Assembly (NCBI GenBank): GCA_013822245.1
Contig: PNKE01000084.1
Span: 1-64,000 of the forward strand
Origin: Candidatus Solibacter sp.
GTDB taxonomy: Bacteria > Acidobacteriota > Terriglobia > Bryobacterales > Bryobacteraceae
DNA: 64,000 nucleotides
Reading direction: 5' to 3'
Below the pieces are notes generated by a model. The model did no database searches and had not been told where the DNA came from. It worked only from the letters and a program-made list of their open reading frames with translations. Positions 1-9,252 of the stretch are shown here, in pieces. Both the position numbers and the translations under genes were made by a program. How positions within the stretch are numbered: the first letter of the stretch is position 1; every line of letters starts with the position of its first letter.

Positions 1-172
1 GGTGGGAAGGATTTTGGGTGGGGGTGAGGGCGGGGTGCGGCTGTAATCTGTTGATAATACGCCGCTTACCTGGAATTTCGAAGATGCTGCTAATCGCGTG
101 ACGGGTGGGCGGGGAGGAGCGAGTTTTGGGTCGTAAGGTGAGGAGTATTCCTTTGGGGGTAAGGGGGGTATA

Positions 173-494
173 GCCGCGCGCTCCGGCGGAGGAACCGCCT
201 ACGCGCGAGCCTGCGGCAGCAAGGAAGAAGAGACTATTTCTCTTGATGGCCAGCGTGGGGTTTCGGGGAGGGCGGCGGTGGGGAGGGGTTCATCGATTGT
301 GAAACGCGCTTCGGCGGAGGAACCGCCTACGCGCGAGCCTGCGGCAGCAAGGAAGAAGAGACCCGGAATTGATTGGTGGGCGCTGTGGGGGTTCGGGGAG
401 GGCGGCGGTGGGGAGGGGTTCATCGATTGTGAAGCGCGCTTCGGCGGAGGAACCGCTTGCGCGCGAGCCTGCGGCAGCAAGGAAGAAGAGACTA
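173..494. repeat. Tandem repeat, about 2.5 units of 128-130 bp
   Basis: Three nearly identical blocks begin with cggcggaggaaccgcc at about 184, 312 and 442, giving periods of 128 and 130 bp. Each block continues with a conserved ~50-base segment ending in ggaagaagagac. The first two are also followed by a shared G-rich stretch ending in gttcatcgattgtgaa. The core contains a small inverted repeat (ggcgg-aggaa-ccgcc). No plausible gene is seen across 1-538; open frames here are probably GC-rich noise. Bases 1-172 show nothing recognisable. Confidence 0.85.
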
Positions 495-538
495 AGAATT
501 TATTGGTTGCCGTCGCCGGGTGTGGGTGGCGGCCGGGG

Positions 539-1903
539 TTAGAGGGAGGATTTCATTTTGCGGGCGATTAAGAAGGCGAGTTCGATGGACTGTTCGTAGT
601 TGAGGCGGGGGTCGACTTCGGATTCGTAGGCGCGGGCGAGGTCGGATTCGGAGAGGCCGCGGGCGCCGCCGGTGCATTCGGTGACGTCTTCGCCGGTGAG
701 TTCAATATGGACGCCGCCGAGCTGGGAGCCGAGCGATGAATGGATGTCGAAGGAGCGTTCGAGTTCGTCCTGGATTTCGTCGAAGTTGCGGGTCTTGAGG
801 CCGGTGGAGGTGGAGCGGGTGTTGCCGTGCATGGGGTCGCAGATCCAGAGCGGGGTGCGGCCGGCGCGGCGGACGGTGGTGATGAGGCGGGGCAGGTGGC
901 CGTTGAGGTTCTGGGCGCCGCAGCGGTGGATGAGCGAGAGGCGGCCGGGGAGGTTGTGGGGGTCGAGGATGTCGAGCAGGCTGAGGAGCTGGCCGTTGGA
1001 GGTTTGGGGACCGACCTTGATGCCGATGGGGTTCTGGATGCCGCGCAGGTATTCGACGTGGGCGCCCAAGGGCTGGGCGGTGCGGATGCCGAGCCAGGGG
1101 AAGTGGGCGGAGAGGTTGAAGAAACCGGGGCGGTGGGGGACGCGGCGGGTCTGGGCGGATTCGTAGCCGAGGTGGAGGGCTTCGTGGGCGGTGAAGAAGT
1201 CGATGCGGTCGGTGTCGCCGGCGCGGATGCCGAGGATGTTCTCCATGAACTGGAGGGCTTCGGTGATGTGGGCGGCGGTGCGGTGGTATTCCTCGGCCTG
1301 GGGGGAGTGGCGGACCCATTCGAGGTCGAAGTATTCGGGGTGGTGGAGATCAGCGAAGCCGCCTTTGACGAGGGCGCGGAGGAAGTTGAGGGTGAGGCCG
1401 GCGCGTTCGTAGCCGCGCAGGAGGCGCTGGGGGTCGGGGGTGCGGGCGGCGGGGGTGAATTCGGGGGCGTTGATGAGGTCGCCGCGGTAGGAGGGCAGGG
1501 TGACGGGGCCGCGGGTTTCGAGGTCCTCGGAGCGGGGTTTGGCGTACTGGCCGCCGAGACGGCCGATGCGGACGACGGGTTTGCGGGCGCCGGTAACGAG
1601 GACAAGGCTCATCTGGAGCAGGACTTTGAGTTTGCGGGTGATGCGGGCGGGGGTGCAGTCCGAGAATCGTTCGGCGCAGTCGCCGGCCTGGAGGACGAAG
1701 CGGCGTCCGGCGGCGGCATCGGCGAGTTGTTCACGGAGGGCGACGATCTCCCAACTGGTGACGAGTGGGGGCAGGGCGCGGAGTTCGTCGAGGGCGGACT
1801 GGAGGGCGGCGGGGTCGGGGTAAGAGGGCTGTTGGAGGGCCGGTTTACCGCGCCAGGACTCGGGGGTCCAGGCGGGGTTCAAAGATGGCTCTTCCAGTGG
1901 CAT
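539..1903 (-). CDS. Type II 3-deoxy-7-phosphoheptulonate (DAHP) synthase
   Basis: A 454-residue class II DAHP synthase, the plant/mycobacterial-like form. It condenses phosphoenolpyruvate and erythrose 4-phosphate in the first step of the cytosolic shikimate pathway. The conserved metal-binding cysteine segment (QAGDCAE, residues about 72-78), the RIGRLGGQYAKPRS segment (about 112-125) and the later IGIKVGP motif are all visible. Length is normal for the family (about 450). The gene stands alone, with no other aro genes nearby. The ATG at 1901-1903 is preceded by an extended -10-like TGCTAACCT ending 8 nt upstream, so the transcript may have almost no leader. Family assignment is firm; feedback regulation cannot be judged from sequence. 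Confidence 0.95.
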   Translation of the reverse strand: MPLEEPSLNPAWTPESWRGKPALQQPSYPDPAALQSALDELRALPPLVTSWEIVALREQLADAAAGRRFVLQAGDCAERFSDCTPARITRKLKVLLQMSLVLVTGARKPVVRIGRLGGQYAKPRSEDLETRGPVTLPSYRGDLINAPEFTPAARTPDPQRLLRGYERAGLTLNFLRALVKGGFADLHHPEYFDLEWVRHSPQAEEYHRTAAHITEALQFMENILGIRAGDTDRIDFFTAHEALHLGYESAQTRRVPHRPGFFNLSAHFPWLGIRTAQPLGAHVEYLRGIQNPIGIKVGPQTSNGQLLSLLDILDPHNLPGRLSLIHRCGAQNLNGHLPRLITTVRRAGRTPLWICDPMHGNTRSTSTGLKTRNFDEIQDELERSFDIHSSLGSQLGGVHIELTGEDVTECTGGARGLSESDLARAYESEVDPRLNYEQSIELAFLIARKMKSSL

Positions 1904-1911
1904 CAGGCATC

Positions 1912-1920
1912 AGGTTAGCA
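1912..1920 (-). promoter_or_regulatory. Extended -10-like element upstream of DAHP synthase
   Basis: On the minus strand this reads TGCTAACCT (TGn plus a TAACCT hexamer), ending 8 nt before the ATG. No convincing -35 is seen. The same arrangement recurs upstream of other genes in this window (18512-18519, 45088-45096, 59366-59373, 62042-62050). Confidence 0.4.
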
Positions 1921-1960
1921 TGGGCGTGGGGGAGGGCCGTCTTCAACATCCGAGCACAGA

Positions 1961-2125
1961 GCGCCGCGGTGGCCGAAGGTGGAGATAGCGTTTTCGGGAG
2001 GCAGCGCGCATGGGCTGGCGCAGATCGGGGTGTTGAAGCGGCAGGACGAGCACCGGGCGCCGGTGGATGCGTGGGCGCGACCGGCGACGGCGGGGTTGTC
2101 GGGGGAGACGCAGTTTGGAGTGGGG
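1961..2125 (+). pseudogene. Decayed N-terminal fragment of a patatin-like phospholipase
   Basis: Translation in the frame of 1961 gives PKVEIAFSGGSAHGLAQIG followed by VLK and EHRAPVD. This closely matches the start of RssA/patatin-like phospholipases (oxyanion-hole glycine-rich loop, then GLAxIGVL and EHxIPVD). The match fades after about 45 residues, and the catalytic GxSxG (GTSMG in relatives) is replaced by a non-matching stretch. There is no clear start codon and no downstream body before glgP begins. It is best read as a relic left by deletion. It fills the otherwise gene-free interval 1904-2216. Confidence 0.6.
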
Positions 2126-2216
2126 CTTATAGGAGGAGCGGCGCATGGGGACCGGGGAGAGGGGAAGGTCTTTTTCCGGTTGGGCAGGTTTTTCCGGCGA
2201 CAGGAGGGATGCGACG

Positions 2217-4673
2217 ATGGCCGAGATGAGCAACAGACGACCGGAGTGCAGGACGGCGATGGATGTGGACGCGCTGAGACAGTCGTTTCTGGAGAATCTG
2301 TTCTACGTGCAGGGGCGATATCCGGGCGTGGCGGATCTGGACGACCTGTATCTGGCGGCGGCGTACACGGTGCGGGACCGGCTGTTGGACCGCTGGATCG
2401 AGACGGCGGAGAAGAGCTATTCGAGCGCGTCGACGAAGATGGTGTGTTACCTGTCGGCGGAGTTTCTGCTGGGGCCGCACCTGGAGAACAACCTGGTGAA
2501 TCTGGGCATCCGGGAGGATTTTCATCAGGCGATGAGGGAACTGGGCTACGACCTGAATACGTTGATCGAGCGCGAGGAGGAGCCAGGGCTGGGCAACGGC
2601 GGATTGGGGCGGCTGGCGGCGTGTTACCTGGATTCGCTGGCGACGCTGGAAGTGCCGGCGATCGGATACGGGATCCGGTATGAGTTTGGCAGTTTCGAAC
2701 AGACGATCCGGGACGGCTGGCAGGTGGAGATCACGGACAAGTGGCTGAGGGCGGGCAACCCGTGGGAGATTGCGCGGCCGGGGCGGGCGGTGGAGGTGAA
2801 GCTGGGGGGGCGCACGGAGCACCGGAAGTCAGTGGATGGGGGGTTGAGGGTGGTGTGGCATCCGGCGGCGGTGATCCGGGGGGTGCCGTACGACACGCCG
2901 ATATTGGGATACAAGACGAGGACGGCGAACCTGCTGAGGCTGTGGAAGTCTGAGGCGGTGGAAGGGCTGGATTTCGAGGCGTTCAACACGGGGGATTATC
3001 TGGGGGCGGTGGAAGAGAAGGTGAGGTCGGAGAACCTGTCGAAGATCCTGTATCCGAACGATGGAACGGACTCGGGCCGGCGGTTGAGGCTGGAGCAGCA
3101 GTATTTCTTCACATCGTGTTCGCTGCAGGATGTGGTGCGGGCGGCGAGGAGGAAGGCGGCGTCGCTGGAGCGGTTGAACGAGAGCTATGCGGTGCAGTTG
3201 AACGACACGCATCCGTCGATCGGGGTGGCGGAGCTGATGCGATTGCTGGTGGATGAGGAGTGCATGGGCTGGGACCGGGCGTGGGAGGTGACGCGCAAGA
3301 CGTTCGGCTACACGAATCACACGCTGTTGCCGGAGGCGCTGGAACGGTGGCCGGCGCCGTTGTTCGAGAGCGTGCTGCCGAGGCACCTGGAGATCATCTA
3401 CGAGATCAACCGGCGGTTTCTGGAAGAAGTGCGGGTGTGGGATTCGGCCGACGGAGGGCGGGCGGCGCGGATGTCGATCATCGAGGAGGGCCAGCCGAAA
3501 CAGGTGAGGATGGCGCACCTGGCGACGGTGGGTTCGCACATGGTGAACGGGGTGGCGGAGCTGCATTCGGAGCTGCTGAAGACGACGGTGTTGCGGGATT
3601 TCGCGGAGATGTGGCCGGAGCGGTTTACGAACGTGACCAACGGGGTGACGCCGAGGAGGTGGCTGCTGATGTCGAATCCGGCGCTGGGGGCGTTGATCAA
3701 CAGCCGGATCGGGGAGGAGTGGGCGAAGGATTTGAGTCTGTTGAGGAAGCTGGAGCCGCTGGCGGAGGACGAGGGGTTCCGGGCGGGGTGGCGGCTGGTG
3801 AGGGGGGTATCGAAGCAGGAGTTCGCGGCGGTGATCGAGAGGCGGGTGGGCGAGTATGTGGAAACGGGGCCGATGTACGACGTGCTGGTGAAGAGGATCC
3901 ACGAGTACAAGCGGCAGCATTTGAAGGCGCTGCATGTGATCGCGTCGTATTTACGCGTGAAGGATGCGCCGGACGCGGAGGTGACGCCGCGGGTGTACAT
4001 CTTCGCGGGCAAGGCGGCGCCGGGCTACATCCGGGCGAAGCTGATCATCAAGCTGATCCATTCGGTGGCGGAGGTGGTGAACCGCGACGCGGACGTGGCG
4101 GGGAGGTTGAAGGTGATCTTCCTGCCGGATTTCAACGTCACGCTGGCGCAGCGGATCTATCCGGCGGCGGACCTGAGCGAACAGATTTCGCTGGCCGGGC
4201 TGGAGGCGTCGGGGACGGGGAACATGAAGTTTGCGATGAACGGGGCGCTGACGGCGGGGACGCTGGACGGGGCGAACGTGGAGATCCGGCGGGAAGTGGG
4301 CGAGGAGAACTTCTTCCTGTTCGGGCATACGGCGCCGGAGGTGGAGCGGATGAAGGCCGCGGGGTACGATCCGCGGGCGTGGATCGACAGCCACCCGCTG
4401 CTGAGGCGGAGCCTGGATGCGATTTCGATGGGGGTCTTCTCGCGCGGGGACCGGGGGCTGTTCAAGCCGCTGGTGGAGGATCTGGCGTGGGATGACCGTT
4501 ACATGGTGCTGGCGGATTTCGCATCGTACATGGAGGTGCAGGACCGGATCGACCGGGAGTGGAAGGACGTGGAGGGCTGGACGCGGAAGTCGATACTGAA
4601 CGTGGCGCGGATGGGCAAATTTTCGTCGGACCGGTCGATTCAGGACTACAGGGAGCGAGTATGGCGGGTCTAG
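2217..4673 (+). CDS. glgP: Glycogen/starch/alpha-glucan phosphorylase
   Basis: An 818-residue GT35 glycogen phosphorylase that releases glucose 1-phosphate from alpha-1,4-glucans using pyridoxal phosphate. The PLP-lysine motif GTGNMKF is present (Lys about 671), as are GLGNGGLGRLAACYLDS near residue 115 and KRIHEYKRQ. Length matches bacterial GlgP (about 815). I chose the ATG at 2217 because caggaggg lies just upstream; the frame stays open to an ATG at 2145, but those 24 extra residues look unrelated to the family. No other glycogen genes are adjacent. The coding strand is strikingly G-rich. Confidence 0.95.
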   Translation: MAEMSNRRPECRTAMDVDALRQSFLENLFYVQGRYPGVADLDDLYLAAAYTVRDRLLDRWIETAEKSYSSASTKMVCYLSAEFLLGPHLENNLVNLGIREDFHQAMRELGYDLNTLIEREEEPGLGNGGLGRLAACYLDSLATLEVPAIGYGIRYEFGSFEQTIRDGWQVEITDKWLRAGNPWEIARPGRAVEVKLGGRTEHRKSVDGGLRVVWHPAAVIRGVPYDTPILGYKTRTANLLRLWKSEAVEGLDFEAFNTGDYLGAVEEKVRSENLSKILYPNDGTDSGRRLRLEQQYFFTSCSLQDVVRAARRKAASLERLNESYAVQLNDTHPSIGVAELMRLLVDEECMGWDRAWEVTRKTFGYTNHTLLPEALERWPAPLFESVLPRHLEIIYEINRRFLEEVRVWDSADGGRAARMSIIEEGQPKQVRMAHLATVGSHMVNGVAELHSELLKTTVLRDFAEMWPERFTNVTNGVTPRRWLLMSNPALGALINSRIGEEWAKDLSLLRKLEPLAEDEGFRAGWRLVRGVSKQEFAAVIERRVGEYVETGPMYDVLVKRIHEYKRQHLKALHVIASYLRVKDAPDAEVTPRVYIFAGKAAPGYIRAKLIIKLIHSVAEVVNRDADVAGRLKVIFLPDFNVTLAQRIYPAADLSEQISLAGLEASGTGNMKFAMNGALTAGTLDGANVEIRREVGEENFFLFGHTAPEVERMKAAGYDPRAWIDSHPLLRRSLDAISMGVFSRGDRGLFKPLVEDLAWDDRYMVLADFASYMEVQDRIDREWKDVEGWTRKSILNVARMGKFSSDRSIQDYRERVWRV

Positions 4674-4878
4674 TACGAGTATCCGCCGGCGGAATGAGCG
4701 CGGGCAGGGCGGCCGGTTTTCCGTGACGGGGGCGGGGGGCGAGTTGCGGCGGGGAGAGGGGAGGGCGAAGATGGAGAGCAACAACATTGAAGCGCGGGCG
4801 GCGAGGAGATGAAACGGGCGAGGCCGGATGGCGGGGTGTACGGGCTTCCGGTGGCGGTGGAGAGAGCGAGAGGGAATA

Positions 4879-6189
4879 GTGAGCCGGGCAGGGCCGGGAA
4901 ATAGCGAATTGAAAGCGCCCTTCAAGGCCATTGGGATGGCGGCGCTGGCGGCGCAATGCTGCCTGGCGCAAGCCCCGTGGCCGGCCGCGGGGCAGCCGTC
5001 GAGCCGGGCGGAGGCGATCGAGCGGGAGAGGGCATCGAAGGAGGCGACGCTGACGCCGGAGGCGTTGCCGCGGCAGGAGCAACTGGTGCGCCAGATGCGG
5101 GAGCGGCGGATACTGGAGAAGGTGGCCGAGGGGTATAAGGGGTGGCGGGCGGTGGCGGGCGGGCTGGCGACGGGCAGCGGGTTCGCGATGGGGGCCGAGT
5201 ATGGGAACCACAACATCGGCAAGGGCTACATGGAATTGAGGGCGGCGGCGCAGGTGTCGACGCGGATGTGGCAGAGATATGACGGAACGCTGCTGTTTCC
5301 GCAATCGTTCGGCAAGCGGCTGATCTCGGCGGTCAACCTGACGCACCGCAACTACAACAGTCTGGACTACTATGGGCCGGGCAACAACTCGGCGCGCGGA
5401 GGACGAAGCAACTACAGGCTGGAGGACACGACGCTGCAGGGCATCGCGATCGCGCGTCCGGAGAAGCGGCTGCGGGCGGGGGCGATGATGGGCTATGTGT
5501 GGACCAACGTGGGGCCGGGCAGGCGAGCCGAGATCAGTTCGACGGAGCGGACCTATAGCGAAGCGCAGGCGCCGGGGCTGCATCTGCAATCGGATTTCTT
5601 CCGATACGGCCTGCTGGCGCAGTATGACCGGCGCGACAATCCGCTGGGGCCGAAGACGGGCGGGAACTATGTGGTGCAGTGGGTGCGGTATCAGGACCAG
5701 ACGCGCGGGCTGTACAGTTTCGACCGCTACGACATCGACTTGCAGGAGTATGCCGGTTTCTTCAACAATGTGAGGCGGCTGGCGTTCCGGGCGCGGGCGA
5801 CATTGACGAGCGCGGTGGGCGGGAGCGTGGTTCCGTTCTACATGCGGCCGACGGCGGGCGGATCGGACGATGTGCGGGGTTACCGGCAGTACCGTTTCAA
5901 CGATGCGAACTCACTGGTGTTGAACGCCGAGTACCGGTGGGAGATATTTTCGGGGATGGACGGGGCGCTTTTTTACGATGCGGGCAAGGTGATGCGGCGC
6001 GGGGGGCAGTTGGGGCTGAGCCAGATGAAAGGATCGGCGGGCTTCGGGGTGCGGGCCAATATGAGGAACCAGACATTTCTGAGATTTGACGTGGGATTCA
6101 GCCGGGAAGGGTTTATGATCTGGTTCAAGTTCAACGATGCGTTCAATTCGCGGAGGTTTGGGACCGAGGCGTTCCAGCCGGTTTATTAG
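4879..6189 (+). CDS. Omp85/BamA-like outer-membrane beta-barrel protein (surface antigen D15 family)
   Basis: The C-terminal two thirds look like the 16-stranded barrel of the Omp85 superfamily. They contain the GGSDDVRGYRQYRF segment (the VRGY lock of loop 6), alternating aromatic strands, and a last strand RFDVGFSREGFMIWFKFND, after which about 15 residues remain. The N-terminal part is short and has no obvious POTRA domains; residues about 40-90 are charged and may be helical. The start is uncertain. A GTG at 4879 with agaggga just upstream gives 436 residues and a leader ending LAQA; an ATG at 4828 also fits. The next gene starts 4 nt after the stop, implying an operon and a shared envelope role. 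Confidence 0.8.
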   Translation: MSRAGPGNSELKAPFKAIGMAALAAQCCLAQAPWPAAGQPSSRAEAIERERASKEATLTPEALPRQEQLVRQMRERRILEKVAEGYKGWRAVAGGLATGSGFAMGAEYGNHNIGKGYMELRAAAQVSTRMWQRYDGTLLFPQSFGKRLISAVNLTHRNYNSLDYYGPGNNSARGGRSNYRLEDTTLQGIAIARPEKRLRAGAMMGYVWTNVGPGRRAEISSTERTYSEAQAPGLHLQSDFFRYGLLAQYDRRDNPLGPKTGGNYVVQWVRYQDQTRGLYSFDRYDIDLQEYAGFFNNVRRLAFRARATLTSAVGGSVVPFYMRPTAGGSDDVRGYRQYRFNDANSLVLNAEYRWEIFSGMDGALFYDAGKVMRRGGQLGLSQMKGSAGFGVRANMRNQTFLRFDVGFSREGFMIWFKFNDAFNSRRFGTEAFQPVY

Positions 6190-6193
6190 CAAG

Positions 6194-7792
6194 ATGAAAG
6201 CAGCGATGGCGATGGTACTGGCGACGGTAGCGGCGCTTGGGGCGGCGGGGCAGAAGTTCCATGCCGACGACCCGTTGCCGAGGGAGCCGGCGCCGCGGCG
6301 GGTGGGGGAGATGGCGGTGCGGGAGCTGAGCGACGTATACGATCTGTTCGTGCACTCGCTGGCGACGCCTGGCGAGTTGCAGCCGAGGACGGGTCCGAAG
6401 ATCCGGGCGCGGGGCGTCAACACGCTGGGGGAGCCGATGGATGGGCCGTGGTGGGAGCGGCGGCATTACTGGAAGCCGATGACGGCCGAGCAGTTGAGGC
6501 GCGGGCCCGACGGCAGCAAACCGCCGAGAACGGATGGCAAGTGGACCATCATGCGGCCGAAGAGCGGGGGAGCGACGCCGGGGTTCTGGATCAAGGATGG
6601 GGCGGGCGGAGTGTACCTATTGAAGTTCGACCCCTCCGACCACCCGGAGCTGGCATCGGCGGCGGACCAGATATCGAGCCGGATCTTCCACGCGCTGGGC
6701 TACCACGTGCCGGACAACTATGTGGTTGAGTTCGCGGGGGCGAGGCTTGAGCTATCGCCGGAGGCGAGGATCAAGGAGGCCAACGGGCAGAGGCGGCGCA
6801 TGACGCAGGACGACGTGAGGGCGATCCTGGGGCGCGCGGCCAGGAATGCATCGGGGCAGTACCGGGCGACGGCGAGCCGGGCGGTGGAGGGCGCGCCGAT
6901 CGGCGCATACCGGTATCACGGCACGCGGACCGATGACGTCAACGACATCGTGCCGCACGAGCACCGCCGGGACCTGAGGGGGATGCGGCTGGCGGCGGCG
7001 TGGATCGATCATGACGATTCGAGGGCCATCAACACGATGGACATGCTGGTGGAGGAGGACGGGCTGCGCTACGTGAAGCATTACCAGATGGATTTCGGGT
7101 CGACGCTGGGCTCGGCGAGTTACAAGCCGAAGAGCGCGCGTTCGGGCGGGGAGTATCTGTTTGACTGGCGCAACGCGATCGTGCAGTTTGTGACGCTGGG
7201 GGCGCTGGTGCCGGAATGGGCGCGCGCGAGGTATCCGAACATTCCGTCGATCGGGCGGTTTGAGAGCGAGCGTTTCAGTCCGGAGAAGTGGGTGCCCGAG
7301 TATCCGAACCCGGCGTTCATGAACGCGCTGGCGGACGACGATTTCTGGATGGCGAAGCAGATCATGGCGTTGACGGACGAGGACCTGCGGGCGATTGTGG
7401 AGTCGGCGCGGTACAGCGATCCGGGCGCGCCGGTATACATGACGGAGTGCCTGATCCGGCGGCGCGACAAGATCGGGCGCCACGCGTTCGAGCGGGTGCT
7501 GCCGCTGGACCGGTTCGTTGTGAGCGGCGGGAGGCTGCAATGGCAGGATCTATCGGCGCGGCATGGATTTGGCGGGGCGGGGCCGGTGAGAGTGGAATGG
7601 TTTGAATTCAACAACGCCACGGGCGCGGCGGCGCCGTTGCAAGCGCCCGAAGGGGCATGGCTGCCCGAGGCAGGCGGGCCGTACCTGCTGGCCCAACTGA
7701 GGCAGCGGACCAGGCCGTCGCACACCATATCGGTGTACCTGAGGCGAAACGAAGCGTCGGTGGAAGTGGTTGGCGTGGAGCACCAATGGTAG
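6194..7792 (+). CDS. Exported protein with kinase-like motifs, unknown function
   Basis: A 532-residue protein with an N-terminal signal peptide when started at the ATG at 6194, directly after the Omp85-like gene. I see an ordered set of kinase-like motifs: YLLKF (Lys144), then DHDDSRAIN (Asp275 and Asn280 spaced exactly as DxxxxN), then MDFGS (Asp300-Phe-Gly). This resembles the catalytic core of the protein-kinase-like/HipA/FAM20 superfamily. Similar uncharacterised proteins occur in Acidobacteria and Bacteroidetes, to my recollection. The substrate is unknown; the signal peptide and the barrel-protein neighbour place it in the envelope. The kinase reading is inference from motifs, and activity is unproven. 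Confidence 0.6.
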   Translation: MKAAMAMVLATVAALGAAGQKFHADDPLPREPAPRRVGEMAVRELSDVYDLFVHSLATPGELQPRTGPKIRARGVNTLGEPMDGPWWERRHYWKPMTAEQLRRGPDGSKPPRTDGKWTIMRPKSGGATPGFWIKDGAGGVYLLKFDPSDHPELASAADQISSRIFHALGYHVPDNYVVEFAGARLELSPEARIKEANGQRRRMTQDDVRAILGRAARNASGQYRATASRAVEGAPIGAYRYHGTRTDDVNDIVPHEHRRDLRGMRLAAAWIDHDDSRAINTMDMLVEEDGLRYVKHYQMDFGSTLGSASYKPKSARSGGEYLFDWRNAIVQFVTLGALVPEWARARYPNIPSIGRFESERFSPEKWVPEYPNPAFMNALADDDFWMAKQIMALTDEDLRAIVESARYSDPGAPVYMTECLIRRRDKIGRHAFERVLPLDRFVVSGGRLQWQDLSARHGFGGAGPVRVEWFEFNNATGAAAPLQAPEGAWLPEAGGPYLLAQLRQRTRPSHTISVYLRRNEASVEVVGVEHQW

Positions 7793-7881
7793 GCGAACCG
7801 CGTTGGATGCGAACCTTATCCTGAGCCGTTTTCGCGCGTCGCGTTCCCGCCGTACGGGACCGAAGGCGGCGGCGAGGGGGA

Positions 7882-9240
7882 TCAGTGGGATTCGAGGACG
7901 AAAGAGGGGGCGAAGCCGGCCATGGTGGAGAAGCCGCCGGCGGCGGCGACGCGGGTGGAGCAGCCCTGCGCCTTGCCCATGAAGGAATGGGCGGAGATGC
8001 CGACGAAGAAATCCCGAAAGACGAGTTCGCCGTATTGATCGATGGGGAAGGAGGCGGATTCGCGGGCGCCGCGCTGCTGGACGACATAGCCGTGTCCGAG
8101 GGCGGTTCTGAGGGCGCGGGCCCAGTCACGATCGCTGGTTGAGGCGCCGTCGTAGGCGGGCGCTTCGGCGTCGAGGGAACCGTCGTTGGGGCGGAGCACG
8201 AGCGATTCGCGATGTTTGAGAATGAACTCGGGCAGGTCGACGAGGACGCCATTGCAGTAGGTTTTGGACCGGGAGACGAGGCGGGTCCAGGGCACCGAGG
8301 CCTTGATGGCGTGGCGTTCGGCGGCGGGGAAACCGGCGGTCACCTGTTCGTCGGTCAACAGGGCCAGCAGGGCGCGCTTGCGGGTCAATTCGGCGCGGAA
8401 GCTGTTGACGACGCAGACGGCGCGGTCGCGATAGGCGCGGACCAGGGCGTGGCGCAAGTCGAAGTGCATGAGGAACTCATGGGCGCGGATGTTGCGCCAG
8501 ATGAGATCGATGGGGCCATTGGGGGCGCTGAGGATGCCGTCGCGATAGTTGAGGTCCTCGGGATTGGCGACCTGGACGTGGCAGCCGGACTGGCGCAGCA
8601 GGGCGGCCAGCAGGAGGGACTCATTGCACTCGACGGTGTCGAAGGGCAGGCGCAGTTGGAGGATGGCGATGCGGGGCCGGGTCTTGCCGCCGAACTCCTT
8701 CCAGGCCTTCAGGACGGCGCTGATGAGGGGTTTGGAGGCGCCGGTGCGGGCGAGCTTGTATTTGTACTTTTTCTTGAGGGCCTTGAGCGGGCCGGAGTCG
8801 AGGAAGACATCGGCGAGGGCTTCGCCGTAGAGGACGCCGGTGGGAAGGTCGCCGACGCCGCCCCAGACCTGGAGATCGTTATTGGACAGGCCTGAGTCGA
8901 GCAGGGCGGCCACGGGGGCCGAATAGCCGGGATCGACGGCGGCGAGCATTTTCTCGGCGGGCAGCAGGTCCATTCTGGCCATGAGGGCGGGTTGGGAGAG
9001 CGCGAGGTCCCTGACGCGGGCGATGGCGGAGGAGAGGGTCTGTGTAGCCTTGACCAAATTGCTATACTGGCGGCGGCTGAGGAAATGAGGCCGGATGACG
9101 GGCGAAACCGGCCGGGAGTTGACGACGAGGCCGCGAGACTGCATTTGCTCGCGCAACTCGGCCATCCACTCCGAGGTTTGGCTCGGGACAGCTTCCAGGA
9201 TACGGTGGTAGCGGTGAACCGCTTCCCCTAACTGCGTCAT
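7882..9240 (-). CDS. ATP-grasp-like protein (circularly permuted/glutathionylspermidine-synthase-like)
   Basis: A cytosolic protein of 452 residues if started at the ATG at 9240 (467 from an alternative ATG at 9285). Recognisable segments are a mid-protein PIDLIWRN, NSFRAELTRKRALLALL, a lysine-containing LVLRPNDGS and a later GYVVQ hinge-like motif. These resemble predicted ATP-grasp proteins annotated as glutathionylspermidine-synthase-like. Such enzymes form carboxylate-amine bonds using ATP, but the substrate here is unknown. It is divergently transcribed from the S46 peptidase gene; a GATACTG palindrome lies between them. I prefer the 9240 start because the sequence then begins MTQLGEAVHRYH, as I recall for relatives, and it leaves the palindrome non-coding. 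Confidence 0.55.
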   Translation of the reverse strand: MTQLGEAVHRYHRILEAVPSQTSEWMAELREQMQSRGLVVNSRPVSPVIRPHFLSRRQYSNLVKATQTLSSAIARVRDLALSQPALMARMDLLPAEKMLAAVDPGYSAPVAALLDSGLSNNDLQVWGGVGDLPTGVLYGEALADVFLDSGPLKALKKKYKYKLARTGASKPLISAVLKAWKEFGGKTRPRIAILQLRLPFDTVECNESLLLAALLRQSGCHVQVANPEDLNYRDGILSAPNGPIDLIWRNIRAHEFLMHFDLRHALVRAYRDRAVCVVNSFRAELTRKRALLALLTDEQVTAGFPAAERHAIKASVPWTRLVSRSKTYCNGVLVDLPEFILKHRESLVLRPNDGSLDAEAPAYDGASTSDRDWARALRTALGHGYVVQQRGARESASFPIDQYGELVFRDFFVGISAHSFMGKAQGCSTRVAAAGGFSTMAGFAPSFVLESH

Positions 9241-9252
9241 AGGGTTAGCTTT

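Noticed and set aside
173-494. CRISPR array
   Set aside because: Units are about 128 bp with no short repeat/unique spacer structure and no cas genes are nearby.
278-571. Plus-strand open frame covering the tandem repeat
   Set aside because: It exists only because the repeat unit has few stops; no ribosome binding site or family, and the encoded product has no plausible domain.
740-1918. Long plus-strand open frame opposite the DAHP synthase gene (Gly/Glu/Ala-rich)
   Set aside because: It is the antisense shadow of a clear enzyme gene. Composition follows the opposite strand's GC-rich codons and it has no family signature.
3260-4495. Out-of-frame plus-strand open frame inside glgP
   Set aside because: Same strand as glgP but another frame, no similarity and no ribosome binding site.
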